A stretch of DNA of 64,000 nt, from contig NC_072801.1 in NCBI RefSeq assembly GCF_028583425.1, positions 17,504,001 to 17,568,000 on the forward strand, written 5' to 3'. Made by a program: the position numbers and the translations under genes. The stretch comes from Eublepharis macularius (taxonomy: Eukaryota > Chordata > Lepidosauria > Squamata > Eublepharidae). The notes under the pieces were generated by a model. It ran no database searches. It was not told the origin of the DNA and worked only from the letters and a program-made list of their open reading frames with translations. Shown piece by piece: positions 32,543 through 44,026 of this stretch. Numbering within the stretch: position 1 is the stretch's first letter; every line of letters begins with the position of its first letter.

Positions 32543-32959
32543 TAGGGTTGCCAGGCCCCTTGAGTCCCCCGGCAGGGGACTGGGAGCCTGGCACTTACCC
32601 TCCAAAGTCCTTGGTGCATCTCCTTGTGCATGCGTACTCCCGGCGTGCGTGATGACATCACTTCTGGCAAATGATGTCATCATGCGGGTCAAAGGGCAGC
32701 CTGGCATGCGCTCCTGCACTTGCCAAAGGGCTGAATTGTCCCCCCACGGGCTTGATTTGGCCCGAAATGGGCCCCTTGCAGGGTGCAGGGGAACACTGCA
32801 GTGGGGTGCGGGGGTGCACTGCGCCACCTGGGGGTGCGCCATGCTGCCAGGGGTGCCCTTATGGTGCACCCCCCCATGCACTGGCCATGTAAGTGGGGTT
32901 GGGGGGGAGGAGGTCATAGCAGGGGATTCCCCACCCCAGGTGGGGGATTGGCAAGCCTA
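32543..32959. mobile_element. hAT element with TAGGGTTGCC ends
   Basis: TAGGGTTGCCAGGCCCC to GATTGGCAAGCCTA, duplication ACTAGTTC / ACTGGTTC (7 of 8; 32535-32542 and 32960-32967). 417 bp, GC-rich, non-coding. Confidence 0.88.
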
Positions 32960-32971
32960 ACTGGTTCTCAA

Positions 32972-33300
32972 TAGGGTTGCCAGATTAAATTAAAAAAATA
33001 AACCAGATTCCAGAATTCTTTGTGTGCATGCTCCTTAGCCCAGCGCGATGATGTCACTTCCAGAGTGACGTCATTGCTAGCCACTCCCGGGCCGCCTGGA
33101 AGGCCGGGCTGCCTGGAAACAGAGAGGAGGAAGAGAAGGTGCAGCTGGCACAAAAAGGCCTGCTGGCGCTGCCACCAGCAAATGGATGCCAGCAGCCCCT
33201 CCTCCCCTACACTAAAAAATATCGGACATTTATATGTCCAGTATTTTAACTGCATTTCCCCTGGATAGTTCCAGGGAAAACCAGACACCGAGCAACCCTA
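32972..33300. mobile_element. Second hAT element, 12 bp from the first
   Basis: TAGGGTTGCCAGATTAAA to ACCGAGCAACCCTA, flanks GTTCTCAA and GTACTGAA (6 of 8). Its left duplication overlaps the right duplication of the previous element, so the two inserted side by side. Confidence 0.82.
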
Positions 33301-35073
33301 GTACTGAAGTGCAAATTACCAAACTAAAAACCCGAGCTTCATTAAACTGTATGCTCTTTCATTGTTGTTTCCTCCAAAACATAAAGTTTGTTTTTTTGAG
33401 AATACCGTCTTGGGACTTGGGAAAGATTGTCATACCAGGGCTATTAAACCCTGCAGCCCAATAGAAGTCAAGCTGGAAATCTGTGATCAGAGGGGAAATA
33501 CCACAAACGAACATTGCAGAAATTATTTATGAAGTAACTATTTAGCTTTGCTTTATTGTTTGGGGAATGCACATAACGACGAGAGGCAGTTTCATATGCT
33601 TATGTAGAAAGGAATCTTATTCCAACTTTATCTGCACAAACAGAATTATTGAAAAGAGAAGCTTTGGAGTTTCCTTTTTTCCTCAGTCATAATTAGTGTT
33701 GCTTTGGCTACAGGAGGAATTCAGGGCAACCTCAACAGCAGGGTAAATTTTAAAATTTGCAAAAAGAATCTCTTTAAAGTGCTTCCCAAAGACACAGAAG
33801 ACTTCTTTTTCGAAATTGTTTTGCAATTAAATACCAGCTGAATCCCCCCCCCTTTTTTTGCAAGGGGGGATGCAACCAACTTTTATTCTAATTGAGAGAG
33901 AGCAGCTCTCTCTGTGCCACTTATCTACTTAGTATCTATAACAGCACCTCATTTTTCCCAAGGGCGAGCATGTCAGTGACTGAAGATGAATCAGACAGGG
34001 ATAAAGGTTAATTAAACTACAATAAGGAGCTGCGAATTCGGCAAATATTCCCATTGAAGTATTCTGGAACACAGTGGGAGGCCTCCTTGTTCAACTGCCC
34101 TAAGTGTGCATGGAGAAGCACCGTTAACGGATGTTTAGGCTAAGTAACCCATACTATGCCTGAACGCACAAGGCTGCAAGGTTGCATTTCTAAGGCCTGT
34201 TAGTAGCAGAGATAATGGTACAGTTCAGACATAGTAGCTTCAGGTTAAATTATGGTCGCTTTGGCTTAAATGAATGAATATGGGGTGGGGGAATCCATGG
34301 GTTCACATTCTTACTTCCCTCCCCCTGCAATGATCTAATGAAATACTTCTGAAGTAAGCCACATGCTGTAGTTACATGTTAACCACAAATAGTCCGCAGT
34401 CAGGGTGGGGTATCCCCTGATCCCAGCCACCACCCCCTGCTGCCCCTTACCTGGCTGGTGGGAGGGAGGTACAAAGCACGGGAACACCAGAGGGCTCTCC
34501 TGCGTGCTCCAGAACCTTCCTTGTTGTGCCAGGAATGACATCATTCCTGGTAAATTTCCCCAGCAGGTGTCCCCCCCACCCCCGTAACCCTTCTCTCCTG
34601 TTCTGAAGTGTACAACTTCTAATGAAGACAACCAGAAAGAGGACTGACCAGGACACACGTTCCACCAAATGACTGAAGCATACGGGCCTTCCTGACTTTC
34701 TCAAGCAGTCATGTTGCTAACTACGGCTTGCTGCAAAGGCTCAAGTCTTTCATGAAGTCATCACAGGAAGAAGGAAAGAGACATGCAAGCCAAAGAGGAT
34801 TTACTTTTTATTTTACTTTGAACAACAGATCCCCATTCCGTATCTCAAACTTTTTGGGAGAGTCCCTAAGATTCAAACGCTAGGGGCCTAAAAGCCATCT
34901 TTGAAGCACGGAACCAGTTTTGCAGTTCGCAGATCGGAGCAACAAACCCAGGTGGATTCAGTTCGTTCATCCAGAAAACAGCATGCACTACTGTGAACAC
35001 TCCCTTCTAGCTAGTTTGAAGCTGCAGAAAGCTGTCTTTGAGTCTTATTTAGAAAACTGGTATTTCGTCCCTC
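33301..35073. other. Mostly repeat-poor intron; candidate conserved block
   Basis: About 33510-34060 is balanced, single-copy-looking sequence. About 34400-34600 resembles the GC-rich interior of TAGGGTTGCC hATs, but ends were not found. Confidence 0.3.
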
Positions 35074-35349
35074 CAGGGCTTTTTTTCTGGGAAAAGAGGT
35101 GGTGGAACTCAAGACCGCACAATGATGTCACTTTGGGTCAGCTGGAACAAGGGGGGAGTTTTTTAAAGTTTAAATTGCCCTTGGCAAAAATGGTCACATG
35201 GCTGGTGGCCCCACCCCCTGATCTCCAGACAGAGGGGAGTTTAGATTGCCCTCTGTCTGGAGATCAGGGGGTGGGGCCACTGGCCATGTGACTATTTTTA
35301 AGAGGTGCCGGAACTCCGTTCCACCATGTTCCTACTGAAAAAAAGCCTG
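35074..35349 (-). mobile_element. hAT foldback element, CAGGGCTTTTTTT family, subfamily with insert (copy 5)
   Basis: Ends present. Flanks CGTCCCTC and TGCCCCTC agree at 6 of 8. It contains an extra block (CGCACAATGATGTCACTTTG through GGGGGGAGTTTTTTAAAG) shared with copies at 48649 and 59000, defining a subfamily. Confidence 0.9.
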
Positions 35350-35688
35350 TGCCCCTCAATCATCAATCCCCCAAATAAGCACATTTCCAATATTAAGAAT
35401 CTCCTCTTTCTGATAATAGCTCTACAAGGCAGCAAATATACATCAAATCAGACAGCAAGGGACAGAATGTGTGCAAGAGCATGAGAAAGTACACAAGCGT
35501 TTCTGCACCACAAAATGAGCCCCCTTAAGCTAATTCACAGCTGCTCTCCCCCCTACCCAAACTGCTTTTCGGTCACACATATGCCTTTGACCCAGCTGAG
35601 AGTGGTCACCTACTTCAGGCTCTCCATTCTTGAACAGAAACATCAGGAGATCATCTCCTAAAGATTACTATCCACAAAGAAAGGATAT

Positions 35689-35869
35689 GGGCCAAGCTAC
35701 AAGTGACGAATGACACTTGAACGGCAAGTGAACAGACTCACGTGTATTCCTCCCTGTTCACTTGTGCTCCACTTGATCACATCAAGTGGAGCACAAGTGA
35801 ACAGGGAGGAATACACGTGAGTCTGTTCACTTGCCGTTCAAGTGTTATTCGTCACTTGTAGCTTGGCCC
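35689..35869. mobile_element. Near-perfect 181-bp palindromic MITE, GGGCCAAGCTACAAGTGACG ends
   Basis: Each arm of about 88 bp is the reverse complement of the other with a single difference (AATGAC versus AATAAC), meeting at about 35779. The same ends occur in a larger element at 43791-44026. The target duplication is unclear. Confidence 0.85.
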
Positions 35870-36889
35870 ACAGGCTCTGGTTCTCAGCAGGTATGGCCAA
35901 AACCAGTACGGACAGAACAAGGTAAAGAACTTGGACAGCAAGACCATTTCATAGATTTTTATGTAACTCTTCTATTTCTGGAGGGCTTTGCATGTGGCAC
36001 AGATACACAAACCTGATGCACCGCAAGGTAAGCCAGATAGTACACTGGATTGGCAAAAGAACCTCTAAAAAATTCCCTGTCAACTTCTGCGTGGTGCAGA
36101 ACTTCTCTCTCAACGCAGCCAAAGAATGACTTGACAAGACAGACCATTAGGATCCATCTTTACAGAGATCTCTGTGTAATGGGCTGCTTAGAAAGCTTTC
36201 CCATTCTTGCCAACTATATATTGGGGAGTTGAACAAGGCAGTATATTTTGTGACCTGTATTATTTTTCCGCAAAGCCAACAGAACTGCTGTTTGGCAGGG
36301 ACGCTATGTAAAATAAAAATTATCAGCAGCATTATTAATTTCTGAAGTGTCTGTGCTGCTTTGAGAGTGGCCTGCAACTTTGCAAGTAGGAATGTATTTA
36401 ATGGACTCCGAAGGGCAACAAAACTCAAATGCCAGACCTATTAAAAACGTGCAGCGGAAACGGGAACTGAAAGAGCCGCAAGCTCTCACTCCTAGCTGAT
36501 GGATTAAGAATGCCGTTACTGAGTTATGGTTTTTGAACATTTTATTGGTGGCGGCCCAGAGATAACAGCATGCTGCTTTCAATACCAGAGACGGACAGAA
36601 GCCAGATTTTCCTAGAAAAGCTTAAACGAAAGGAAGAAGCCAAGTATGTTCCTTTTGCCAAATTGTGCAGCAAAATTACTCCTCACTGGAGGACAGCCAC
36701 ATGCCCCTTCTCTCCCATTTCAGGAAAGCAATGCCATTTCATTTCTAGGAAACCTCACCTTATAGCACCAGGCAGATTATTTCACCTGCACATTTGAATG
36801 GATGCATAAATATTCATGCTGCAAATCCAGTGTCTATAATCTTGAGAGCAGAGTCCCTGAATTAGCATTAAAATAACTTCATCATAAGT
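35870..36889. other. Unassigned intron sequence
   Basis: No repeat recognised; low homopolymer content. Confidence 0.35.
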
Positions 36890-37490
36890 ACATCCCAGTC
36901 TGCAAACTGAAGAAAATGTAGGAAAGGGCAACCAAAAATGATCAAAGGATTGGAGCACCTTCCCCAGGGGTGCCCAGGCTTTGGAATTTTGACAGGAGGT
37001 GGTGAGCACCACCCCAAAATGGCTGCCACAGGAGGCTGAGCCAAATACCAAAATGGCTGCTGTAAGAGGTGGAGCCAAATAAAATGCTGCCCTTCTTGCT
37101 CTGCACCCGCGGAAAACCCTTTCATTTGAACGAGTGCAGCTAAAGAAACCCTGCCTGCTTTACAATGACTCCACCCACTTTATGAAAATCTCAGCATGCA
37201 TCAAAGGAGGAACTGGCAAGTGGTACATTGGAGAACCCTGACCTTCTCTATGAGGTAAAACTTAACACATTTTGGGATTTGGAGTTAAGAAAAAAGACTA
37301 ATAAAAAAGAGAATGCGTATGTGTGACGTGAAAGAAGCTCATAAAAATTATACATAGGGGAGAGAAAAATATTAGAACTTTAGATACCCAATGAAACTGA
37401 TGGCGAGAGGTCTCGGATCGGCTTAAGGAAGGGCTTCTTCACACAGTGAATATTTCATTAGATGCTGTAGGGATCTTATCTTTTCTTTAC
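36890..37490 (+). mobile_element. CR1 LINE fragment, interrupted by hAT
   Basis: AAAGGGCAACCAAAAATGATC and GGATTGGAGCACCTTC continue after the insertion as TCTATGAGGTAAAACTTAAC and later GGGCTTCTTCACACAGTG. This is the CR1 sense strand upstream of its 3' end. Old and diverged. Confidence 0.7.
36965..37240. mobile_element. hAT element nested in CR1
   Basis: CAGGGGTGCCCAGGC to GGAGAACCCTG, duplication ACCTTCCC / ACCTTCTC (7 of 8; 36957-36964 and 37241-37248). Removing it restores CR1 continuity. Confidence 0.85.
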
Positions 37491-38279
37491 AAACCTTGAT
37501 ATGGGTTATAAATGAACAGGGCAAAGAAGATAACGATATTTAAAGCAACGCTACTGGGATAGCTCATGTTGGATGGAGAGAGGGAACTCACAGACTGCTG
37601 AAGAAACAGGTGCATATCTGGTTAAGTGGCTTTTCTCATGCAGCTTTAGGGGGTGGCAGCAGATACCCTTGATCCCTCCCACAACAGAACAACGGGAATA
37701 ATTCCTGAAAAACTCAGTTATAGCAAACCCCAACATTCATTTAATATATCATAAAAAGATAATCGCATATAGAAACAGAAACCAACCATACCTCTCAAAT
37801 GCAGCATTCAGTCCAGACAATCCTAATAACTGATATTATTCATGGTAAAGCTAGTGAAGGTAGAGTTGTTTGGTCTGAATTTTCATGGGCTTGCTTTCAG
37901 GGTAAAAACAGACGAGTTCCACCAGAAGCATGCAAAGCTGAGACTGGACTAGATCATTTCAGTATGATGATTTTACTTATTTCATATAATTCACTTTAGA
38001 CATTTTTTTTTCACTGGTCACGATTATTTTGCAGTGTTTTGGAGGTATCATTAGGTATCTTAGTGTTAAATTGAGAAAGTGTTTATTTTCTTAAGCTGCC
38101 AGTCCCTAGGAATGTGAAGCACGACAGATACTTTTAGTAAGAGAAGTTTAATAGATGTGGAACTCCTCTGTTGAGAGAGGCAAGAGGCATACCCTCCATC
38201 TTTCTTTTCCCTAGTTGGGAGTTGGTCATATCTCCTTTGACCGTTCTTTAAATCTCATGCCTGGATCTCCTTTCTACTT
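37491..38279. other. Unassigned intron sequence
   Basis: No repeat recognised. Confidence 0.35.
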
Positions 38280-38490
38280 ATGTTTTGCACAATTTATTTA
38301 CTACATTTATAAAATCCCACTCTTACTCCAAGGAGTTCGGGGCAGATTACTTTGGTCTTCCCTCCTCCATTTTTTTACCCTTATGAAAACTTCTCTATGA
38401 GGTAGGGTTAGGCTAAGAGAATATGACTGGCTCAAGGGTCACCTAGTACGCTTCCTGGAAGAGTGGGGATTTGAACCTGGGTTCTCCCAT
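38280..38490 (-). mobile_element. MIR-like SINE, old copy
   Basis: Reverse-strand SINE core with CTCTATGAGGTAGGGTTAGG, AGGGTCACCTAGTACGC and GGATTTGAACCTGGGTTCTC. Confidence 0.65.
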
Positions 38491-39344
38491 ATATGACATA
38501 TCTATGCACATCTTGGACCATTCAGTCTTCAGGCCTTATTGTGTAATAATATTGCCTCCTGCCTTGCCCCTTCTTTTGTTTGTCCACACCCCCCCAGAGA
38601 ATCTGCTGACTGAGTGCAACGCTTTGTGCATCTGACACAACTCTGAAGTTTAATAAAGTCAGAATAATGCCATATTAAGTCTTTAAGGTGCCATAAGACA
38701 CTGAAATATAATCGGGATGAACTTCTGATGATGTTCCTTACCACATTTCTTTCTACAGTTTGGCAGAAGCAACTTGATCACCGGCAGAATTATAATATTC
38801 TGAAAGTCTTGCTAATAAACAACTGATTAATGGCAGAGGAAAGCTTTGATGTCTTCCCCATGACAAAATTGATCTTGAGAGGCCTTGCTGTTCCATGGCA
38901 TACACATAAAGGCAGGCTGAGTTTGTGTGCGCATAAAAATATCAATTTAGGAGCTTGAACTCGTTCAGAGCAACTGATGTATGTGAAACTCTCTGCTCGT
39001 TTAGAACTCCTTCAATTAAATTTCCTCATTACGGCAAAACGTTGTCCTCAAGGGCAACTCAAACTGATAGTGACATTTCAAGAGGCTTATATAGCAAGAA
39101 GTACAACGGCTCAAGAGGAGCGTCTGAACCGTTTCCAAAAATGGATTACATAATCACCCAATTGCAAAAATTTGTTTGCCTATACCAAATTCTAATTGTG
39201 AGGCCTCTTGGAAACAGAGATTAGGATTCAAAGAGTTGTCTTAGATTCGCCAAGTGAGATTTTTGGCTTTTGAGGTTAAGCTGCAGATATAATGAAACAG
39301 ATTGTGATTTGATGTTTTAGAAACAGATTTCAAACATTTGATTT

Positions 39345-39781
39345 ATTTACAAGATTTGTATTTTGCCTTTCTGCCCGATCAGGGCCTCCAAAGCACAGGT
39401 AAAACAAAGCATTGTAAAAACACACCATAATAAAAGCAATGAATAAAAAAAACAATCAAAGCATAAATGAAAACACATAAAGAATATAAAATAGTAAATT
39501 AAAACACAGGGCAGGGAAGAGGGACCGCTGACGGAATGCCAGATGCTGGCAGAAGACCAGGACAGAAAGGGACAGATGAATACTCCTAGAGTTCCATAGT
39601 TTTGGAGCCACGACCAAGAAGGCTGTCTCAAGGTTGTCACCCACCTAATCTCAGACCCCAAAGCAGGCCTCGGAAAACAACTGTAGTGGTTGGGTAGATG
39701 CCTTCCACGATTTGGTGGATGACATTCTTTGTAAGTTGTATGAAGAAACAACACAGAGGGTACTCCACAATGAGAGCCATC
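39345..39781 (-). mobile_element. L2-like LINE 3' UTR
   Basis: Begins with the reversed tail/3' end (TTTGCCTTTCTGCCCGATCAG) and contains CATAGTTTTGGAGCCACGAC and GGCTGTCTCAAGGTTGTCACC, typical of squamate L2/CR1-type 3' UTRs. Confidence 0.55.
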
Positions 39782-39792
39782 TTGTCTACTGA

Positions 39793-39915
39793 CCCAGAGG
39801 AGTTAGCCGAGTTAGTCTGTAGTTGCAAAATAGAAAAAGAGTCCAGTAGCACCTTTCAGACTAACCAACTTTACTGTAGCAAAAGCTTTCGAGAATCACA
39901 GTTCTCTTTGTCAGA
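39793..39915 (-). repeat. Compact 123-bp hammerhead-like retroposed unit with 11-bp target duplication
   Basis: The exact duplication TTGTCTACTGA flanks it (39782-39792 and 39916-39926). On the minus strand it starts TCTGACAAAGAGAACTGTGA, then CTCGAAAGC (hammerhead-like core), GTTGGTTAGTCTGAAAGGTG, and ends ACAGACTAACTCGGC...CTCCTCTGGG. The core has CTGACAA, one base off CTGANGA. Confidence 0.75.
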
Positions 39916-40214
39916 TTGTCTACTGAGTAAGAGACTCCCATATCAGATTCTGCGGGCTCCTAGTGGCAGTTCATCACTGCTTGGTGGAAAGCTGCATTAC
40001 CTCTCCTGTGGTTGCACAGTTGAGATTATGCCAGCATCTGTGCCCACGTGGTGAGTTGTACAGGGATGAAGGCACCCAGATCCTACCATTAGAGGCCACA
40101 GCTGAAGCCCCTTGGCACAGCTAACTAACGACTCAAGCGCAAAAGTGCTTGAGCAATTTGTTAGCTATCAGCTCAACTATAACCTCAAGTATATGAGGGG
40201 CTTACCTTGTTAGC

Positions 40215-41205
40215 AGTCCAACACTCCCCCGCGCTGAAAGGGCAGTTTATGAATATGGTGATATCATAAATCCCTCTCCTCATGTGCTTCAAGCACATGG
40301 CATGTTGCCTGGCTAGTCAGAACATTTCCTGATCCGACTGGAAAGGAAAATTACTGGAGCATGAGTCATGAGGAGCCCCATACCCTGGAGATGTGAAAAG
40401 ATGTAAAGACACAAGAGGTCTTTCAGGAGTTCCTGAGTTAATCTTATCCACATCCTGCCGAACTTCTCTCCCTTCCTCCTTCCCAATCAGAGTTAATTGG
40501 GGACCTGATAACTCGTCCCTTCTGCTAATCACGGGGCATCACTTTTCTAACTTTTAGTTACGCCTAGGAAGGTATAATCAAGCCTTTCCCACTTTATTTT
40601 CTCACCTCCAGAGACAGACATTAAGCTATTGTTTTGGGGGCAGAAGACGTGATGCTGCTGCCCCAGGGTATGTACCACAGTATAATTGGACTGCCCTGCT
40701 ATACGTGTGTGTGTTCTGGGACCCATCCACACACCCTCAGATCATGAATGAGCCGTCTTCTTGTTGCGAAGCACTGGTCACTCAGCCACTACTCTCCACG
40801 GATGTCCACTGTCTCCTAGACTGGTAAATATCACCCAACCCTAATCTCTCCCCCTTTTCCTCTCTATTTTCTGGTTAGCTATGTGTGTATGTTGTGTGTG
40901 ATTTCATGTGTTTGCTTTCACTGTCCCTTTAATAAAACCATTCCTGTTGAACTCTTGCCTGGTTCTTTCAGAGTTTTCTCTAAGGGAATGATTCTGGTAT
41001 ACATTGGCGGAAATCTTGCGAGTTCCTCGCACGGCTTCTCCTTGTTTGCTAATTCCCCCAACTCACAAGGAGGCTCCCCCATTTGGGTAACAACCTCACG
41101 CTCCTTATCTGTGGTAGGTGGACTATACAGGTTATTTTCAGGATTAGCAAGTCAACTAAGTGCTTTGAGCAGACAGGAAAGGCATAAATATTTGTTATGA
41201 CCAGT
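40215..41205 (+). mobile_element. Possible solo LTR (fossil LTR retroelement)
   Basis: About 1 kb of sequence with an LTR-like order: promoter-like region, a polyadenylation signal AATAAA near 40931, then a U5-like segment. No internal coding region or second LTR found. Ends and family are uncertain; it is broken or solo. Confidence 0.3.
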
Positions 41206-42087
41206 GTTGCAATGTTGATTGTAAACTGGTAGGGAGTAAGTCACCATGAAAGAACTGAGTTTCAATTCAAATAAGGAGCTCAGGAATCAGGATCATAGTC
41301 TAGGCTTTAATTTGTTCAAAACCAACACCCAACTTTTAAAAAGTAAAGTGCTAGCAGCAGATTTTTTTTCCAGTCACTCTCCTGTGAGACTATTTCTAAC
41401 CACGACTTTTTCTTTGCCTCAAAATAACAGATGCCTTCCAGGTCTGTTGTAGTTCTCAAACTAAATTTGACATCTTCTGTGCAATAAGGAAGTGATGCCA
41501 ATTTTGTCTTCTGTTCTTTAATCCCAGCCAATGTTAAAAATTATTCTTGGCTGGAGTTTGTTCTACAATTCTAATTTTAGAAAATGGCCTCCTAAAAACT
41601 CCTCCCCCACCAAGTAATTGCCCATAAATTTTGCTGTAAGCCATTTCCCTTTAAAAAAAAAAAGAAAGACTGGTTTGCTTAGTTACTCAGGGCAAGGGAA
41701 ATACTAAGGTAACAGGGAGCTCCTATCTTAGCAAATAACTTCACTCAACTGTTTTGGAAGGCATTTATAATAATTAAAAACCCTGTGTTCTAATAAGAAC
41801 CAATTTACTCTCTAATAGCAGTTCTGCTCCCTTTTGGATAAATGTGCTCTGCTCTGCTGTTAACTTAAAAGCTCCCCTGAAGTTTTGGGGAATATATTTG
41901 GGCTTTGGATTAACTTCTTCTAATTAACCCTAAAGGAAAAAGTTCATTCTGCATGTATTGTTTTTGTACTCAAGAATGTTAAGTTGGAGAAATCAGAAAC
42001 ACCCAAAATACTGAATCAGCGGAGAGGGTTCCTAAGTCCAAAGAATCCCAAACTCTGACTGTCATGGGCAGGGCCTGGTGATGGCTC
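41206..42087. other. Unassigned intron sequence
   Basis: AT-rich; no repeat recognised. Confidence 0.35.
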
Positions 42088-42094
42088 ATTGTGG

Positions 42095-42800
42095 AACAGT
42101 GTAGTGTAGAGCAGAATTTCCCAACATGGTGCCTGTGGGTGCCACACGACATTCACAGACCCCTTTCCTGATGCCTGCCAAGTTTTTAGAAAGTGAACAG
42201 GGCCAGGTGAGCCTTTTTCCCAGCAGAGTTTCTGATTGGCCATTGGAAATCTGATTGGCTATGCAGATTTTTAACAACTTGCTTTGGCAGGAGCTGCTTC
42301 CATCCACACCGCAAGGAGCTTCACAGTATAACTGAAGATAGGCTGTGTATATGCAAGAAAATATTTTTATACAATATGCTCATTTGAAAAGGCATCCTGT
42401 TTAGCAGAGCTTCTGCCTGAAACATTGAAGACTTATTATTAGAGTTCTGCATGACTTCCCTTCCTGAGATTTTGTGGTTAGCTCCGCCTCTTGTGGAAGC
42501 CATTTTGTGGGTGTGCCCACTATCCAGTGCCAGAATTCCAAAGGTGCCTGCAGGCTCAAAAAAGTTGGAGACCCCCTGGGGTAGAGGTTAGAGTATCAGA
42601 CTAGCACCTGAGAAACTCATGTTTGAATCCCCACTTGGCCATGAAGCCCACTGGATAATCTTCAGGCACATTCTTTCCACTTAATCCACTTGCTTGTGTT
42701 GTTGTGAGGATAAAAAGGCGAAAGAAAGAAAAACATACATTGCCACCCTCAGCAATCTTGGTGGTAAAGAAGGCCTTGAATATAAGTTGCTTCAGTTTCA
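42095..42800 (+). mobile_element. MIR-like SINE interrupted in its A box by hAT
   Basis: The head AGTGTAGTGTAGAG is split by a hAT element and resumes as GGGTAGAGGTTAGAGTATC, then GTTTGAATCCCCACTTGG (B box) and GTTGTGAGGATAAAAAGG. Confidence 0.7.
42112..42578. mobile_element. hAT element nested in SINE
   Basis: CAGAATTTCCCAACATGGTG to AGTTGGAGACCCCCTG, duplication GTGTAGAG / GGGTAGAG (7 of 8; 42104-42111 and 42579-42586). 467 bp, no transposase. Confidence 0.87.
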
Positions 42801-43097
42801 GTCTAAATGTTTTCCAAAAACACTGCAAGATTTGGGCCAGTTTGTGATGGGTTGGTTTAAACAGGTATAGTCTAATTTTGTTTCTAATATCTCAGTAAAA
42901 GGCAGCAAATTTATATGGCTCAATGCAATTAACTTTTAGGATCTTTTAACTATTGCTTGTTGTTTCCGGAGTTACCATTGTATGACATTCTGTTGCTTGA
43001 TCTGATAAATTTTAATCCATTTTTGATTACCAATTTCTATTCTGAGTCTTCTCATTTTGATGATTTTTACTATATTGCTTTTCTCTAATTTTAGCTA

Positions 43098-43455
43098 ACC
43101 CTTACAAGAAGCAGCCTTAAACTGAGTCAGACAGTTAGTCTATCAATGGCTGATTCTGCACACGTTGGATAATACACTTTCAATGCACTTTATCAATCGT
43201 TTGAGGTGGATTTTTGTTCCGTACACAAAAAAAATCCGTTCCAAATGACCTATGAAGAGGATTGGAAGTGCATTATCCAACGTGTGCGGAATCACTCAAA
43301 GTCGCTATTGTCTGCTCTGACAGGAAATGGCTTTTCAGGGTTTCAAAAAGAGGACAGTCTTTCACAGCCCTTACTAACTGGAGATGTTAAGGTTTTAACC
43401 TAGGATATTATGCAGGCAAAGCAGGTGCTCTGCCACTGTGCCACGGCCTCTCCCC
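43098..43455 (-). mobile_element. tRNA-Ala-derived SINE with nested MITE
   Basis: The reverse strand carries the tRNA head (GAGGCCGTGGCACAGTGGCA with GGTTAAAACC in the B-box region). The body ends at AAACTGAGTCAGACAGTTAG. A palindromic MITE interrupts it at about 43147-43295. Confidence 0.7.
43147..43295. mobile_element. Palindromic MITE, GATTCTGCACACG ends (second copy)
   Basis: Matches 26494-26643 almost base for base: GATTCTGCACACGTTGGATA and AACGTGTGCGGAATCA at the ends, AAAAAAATCC at the centre. Confidence 0.82.
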
Positions 43456-43458
43456 ACA

Positions 43459-43645
43459 TGAAGCTACCTTCCACTGAGTCAGCCCAGTGATTTATTAAGG
43501 TCAATATTGTATATTCTGAAGTGACTCTCAGAGGTCTTAGGCAGAAATCTGTCACATCACCTACTACACGATCTTTTAAACTAGGGATTGTACCTGGGAT
43601 TTTGTATATGCAAAGCAGATGCATCATAGTTGCCTCTTTAAAGTT
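43459..43645 (-). mobile_element. tRNA-Ala-derived SINE, second adjacent copy
   Basis: Begins GAAGCTACCTTCCACTGAG and ends with a degraded tRNA head (GATTGTACCTGGGATTTTG, ATGCAAAGCAGATGC). Same orientation as its neighbour. Confidence 0.65.
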
Positions 43646-43790
43646 ACTTTGAACAGGGCACATGGAAGAGGAGCTAACAAACTGCCCTAAATAAATACTT
43701 GATGGGAATGATACAGAGGCTGATTGCTAGAAGCAACTTCATTTCATTAAGTAAGAACTTGGGCACCCATGAAAACTCCTGAAACTCTTA

Positions 43791-44026
43791 GGGCCAAACT
43801 ACAAGTGACGCCTGACACAGGTTGGACACTTGTCAGCTTCCCTCAACATTTGATGGGAAATGTAGGCAGCTTGGCAGAATGTTGGACAAGTGACAGTTGA
43901 AAAGTCCATTGGACGGCAGTCAGAGAGCCAAGCTGCAAGACCAGGACGCCTACATTTCCCATCAGAACTTGAGGGAAGCGGACAAGTGTGTCCAACCTGT
44001 GTCAGGCGTCACTTGTAGCTTGGCCC
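43791..44026. mobile_element. Foldback MITE, GGGCCAAGCTACAAGTGACG family, 236 bp
   Basis: GGGCCAAACTACAAGTGACG at the left and CGTCACTTGTAGCTTGGCCC at the right. Inner inverted segments GACACAGGTTGGACACTTGT and CCCATCAGAACTTGAGGG extend the palindrome around a less symmetric centre. Confidence 0.85.
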
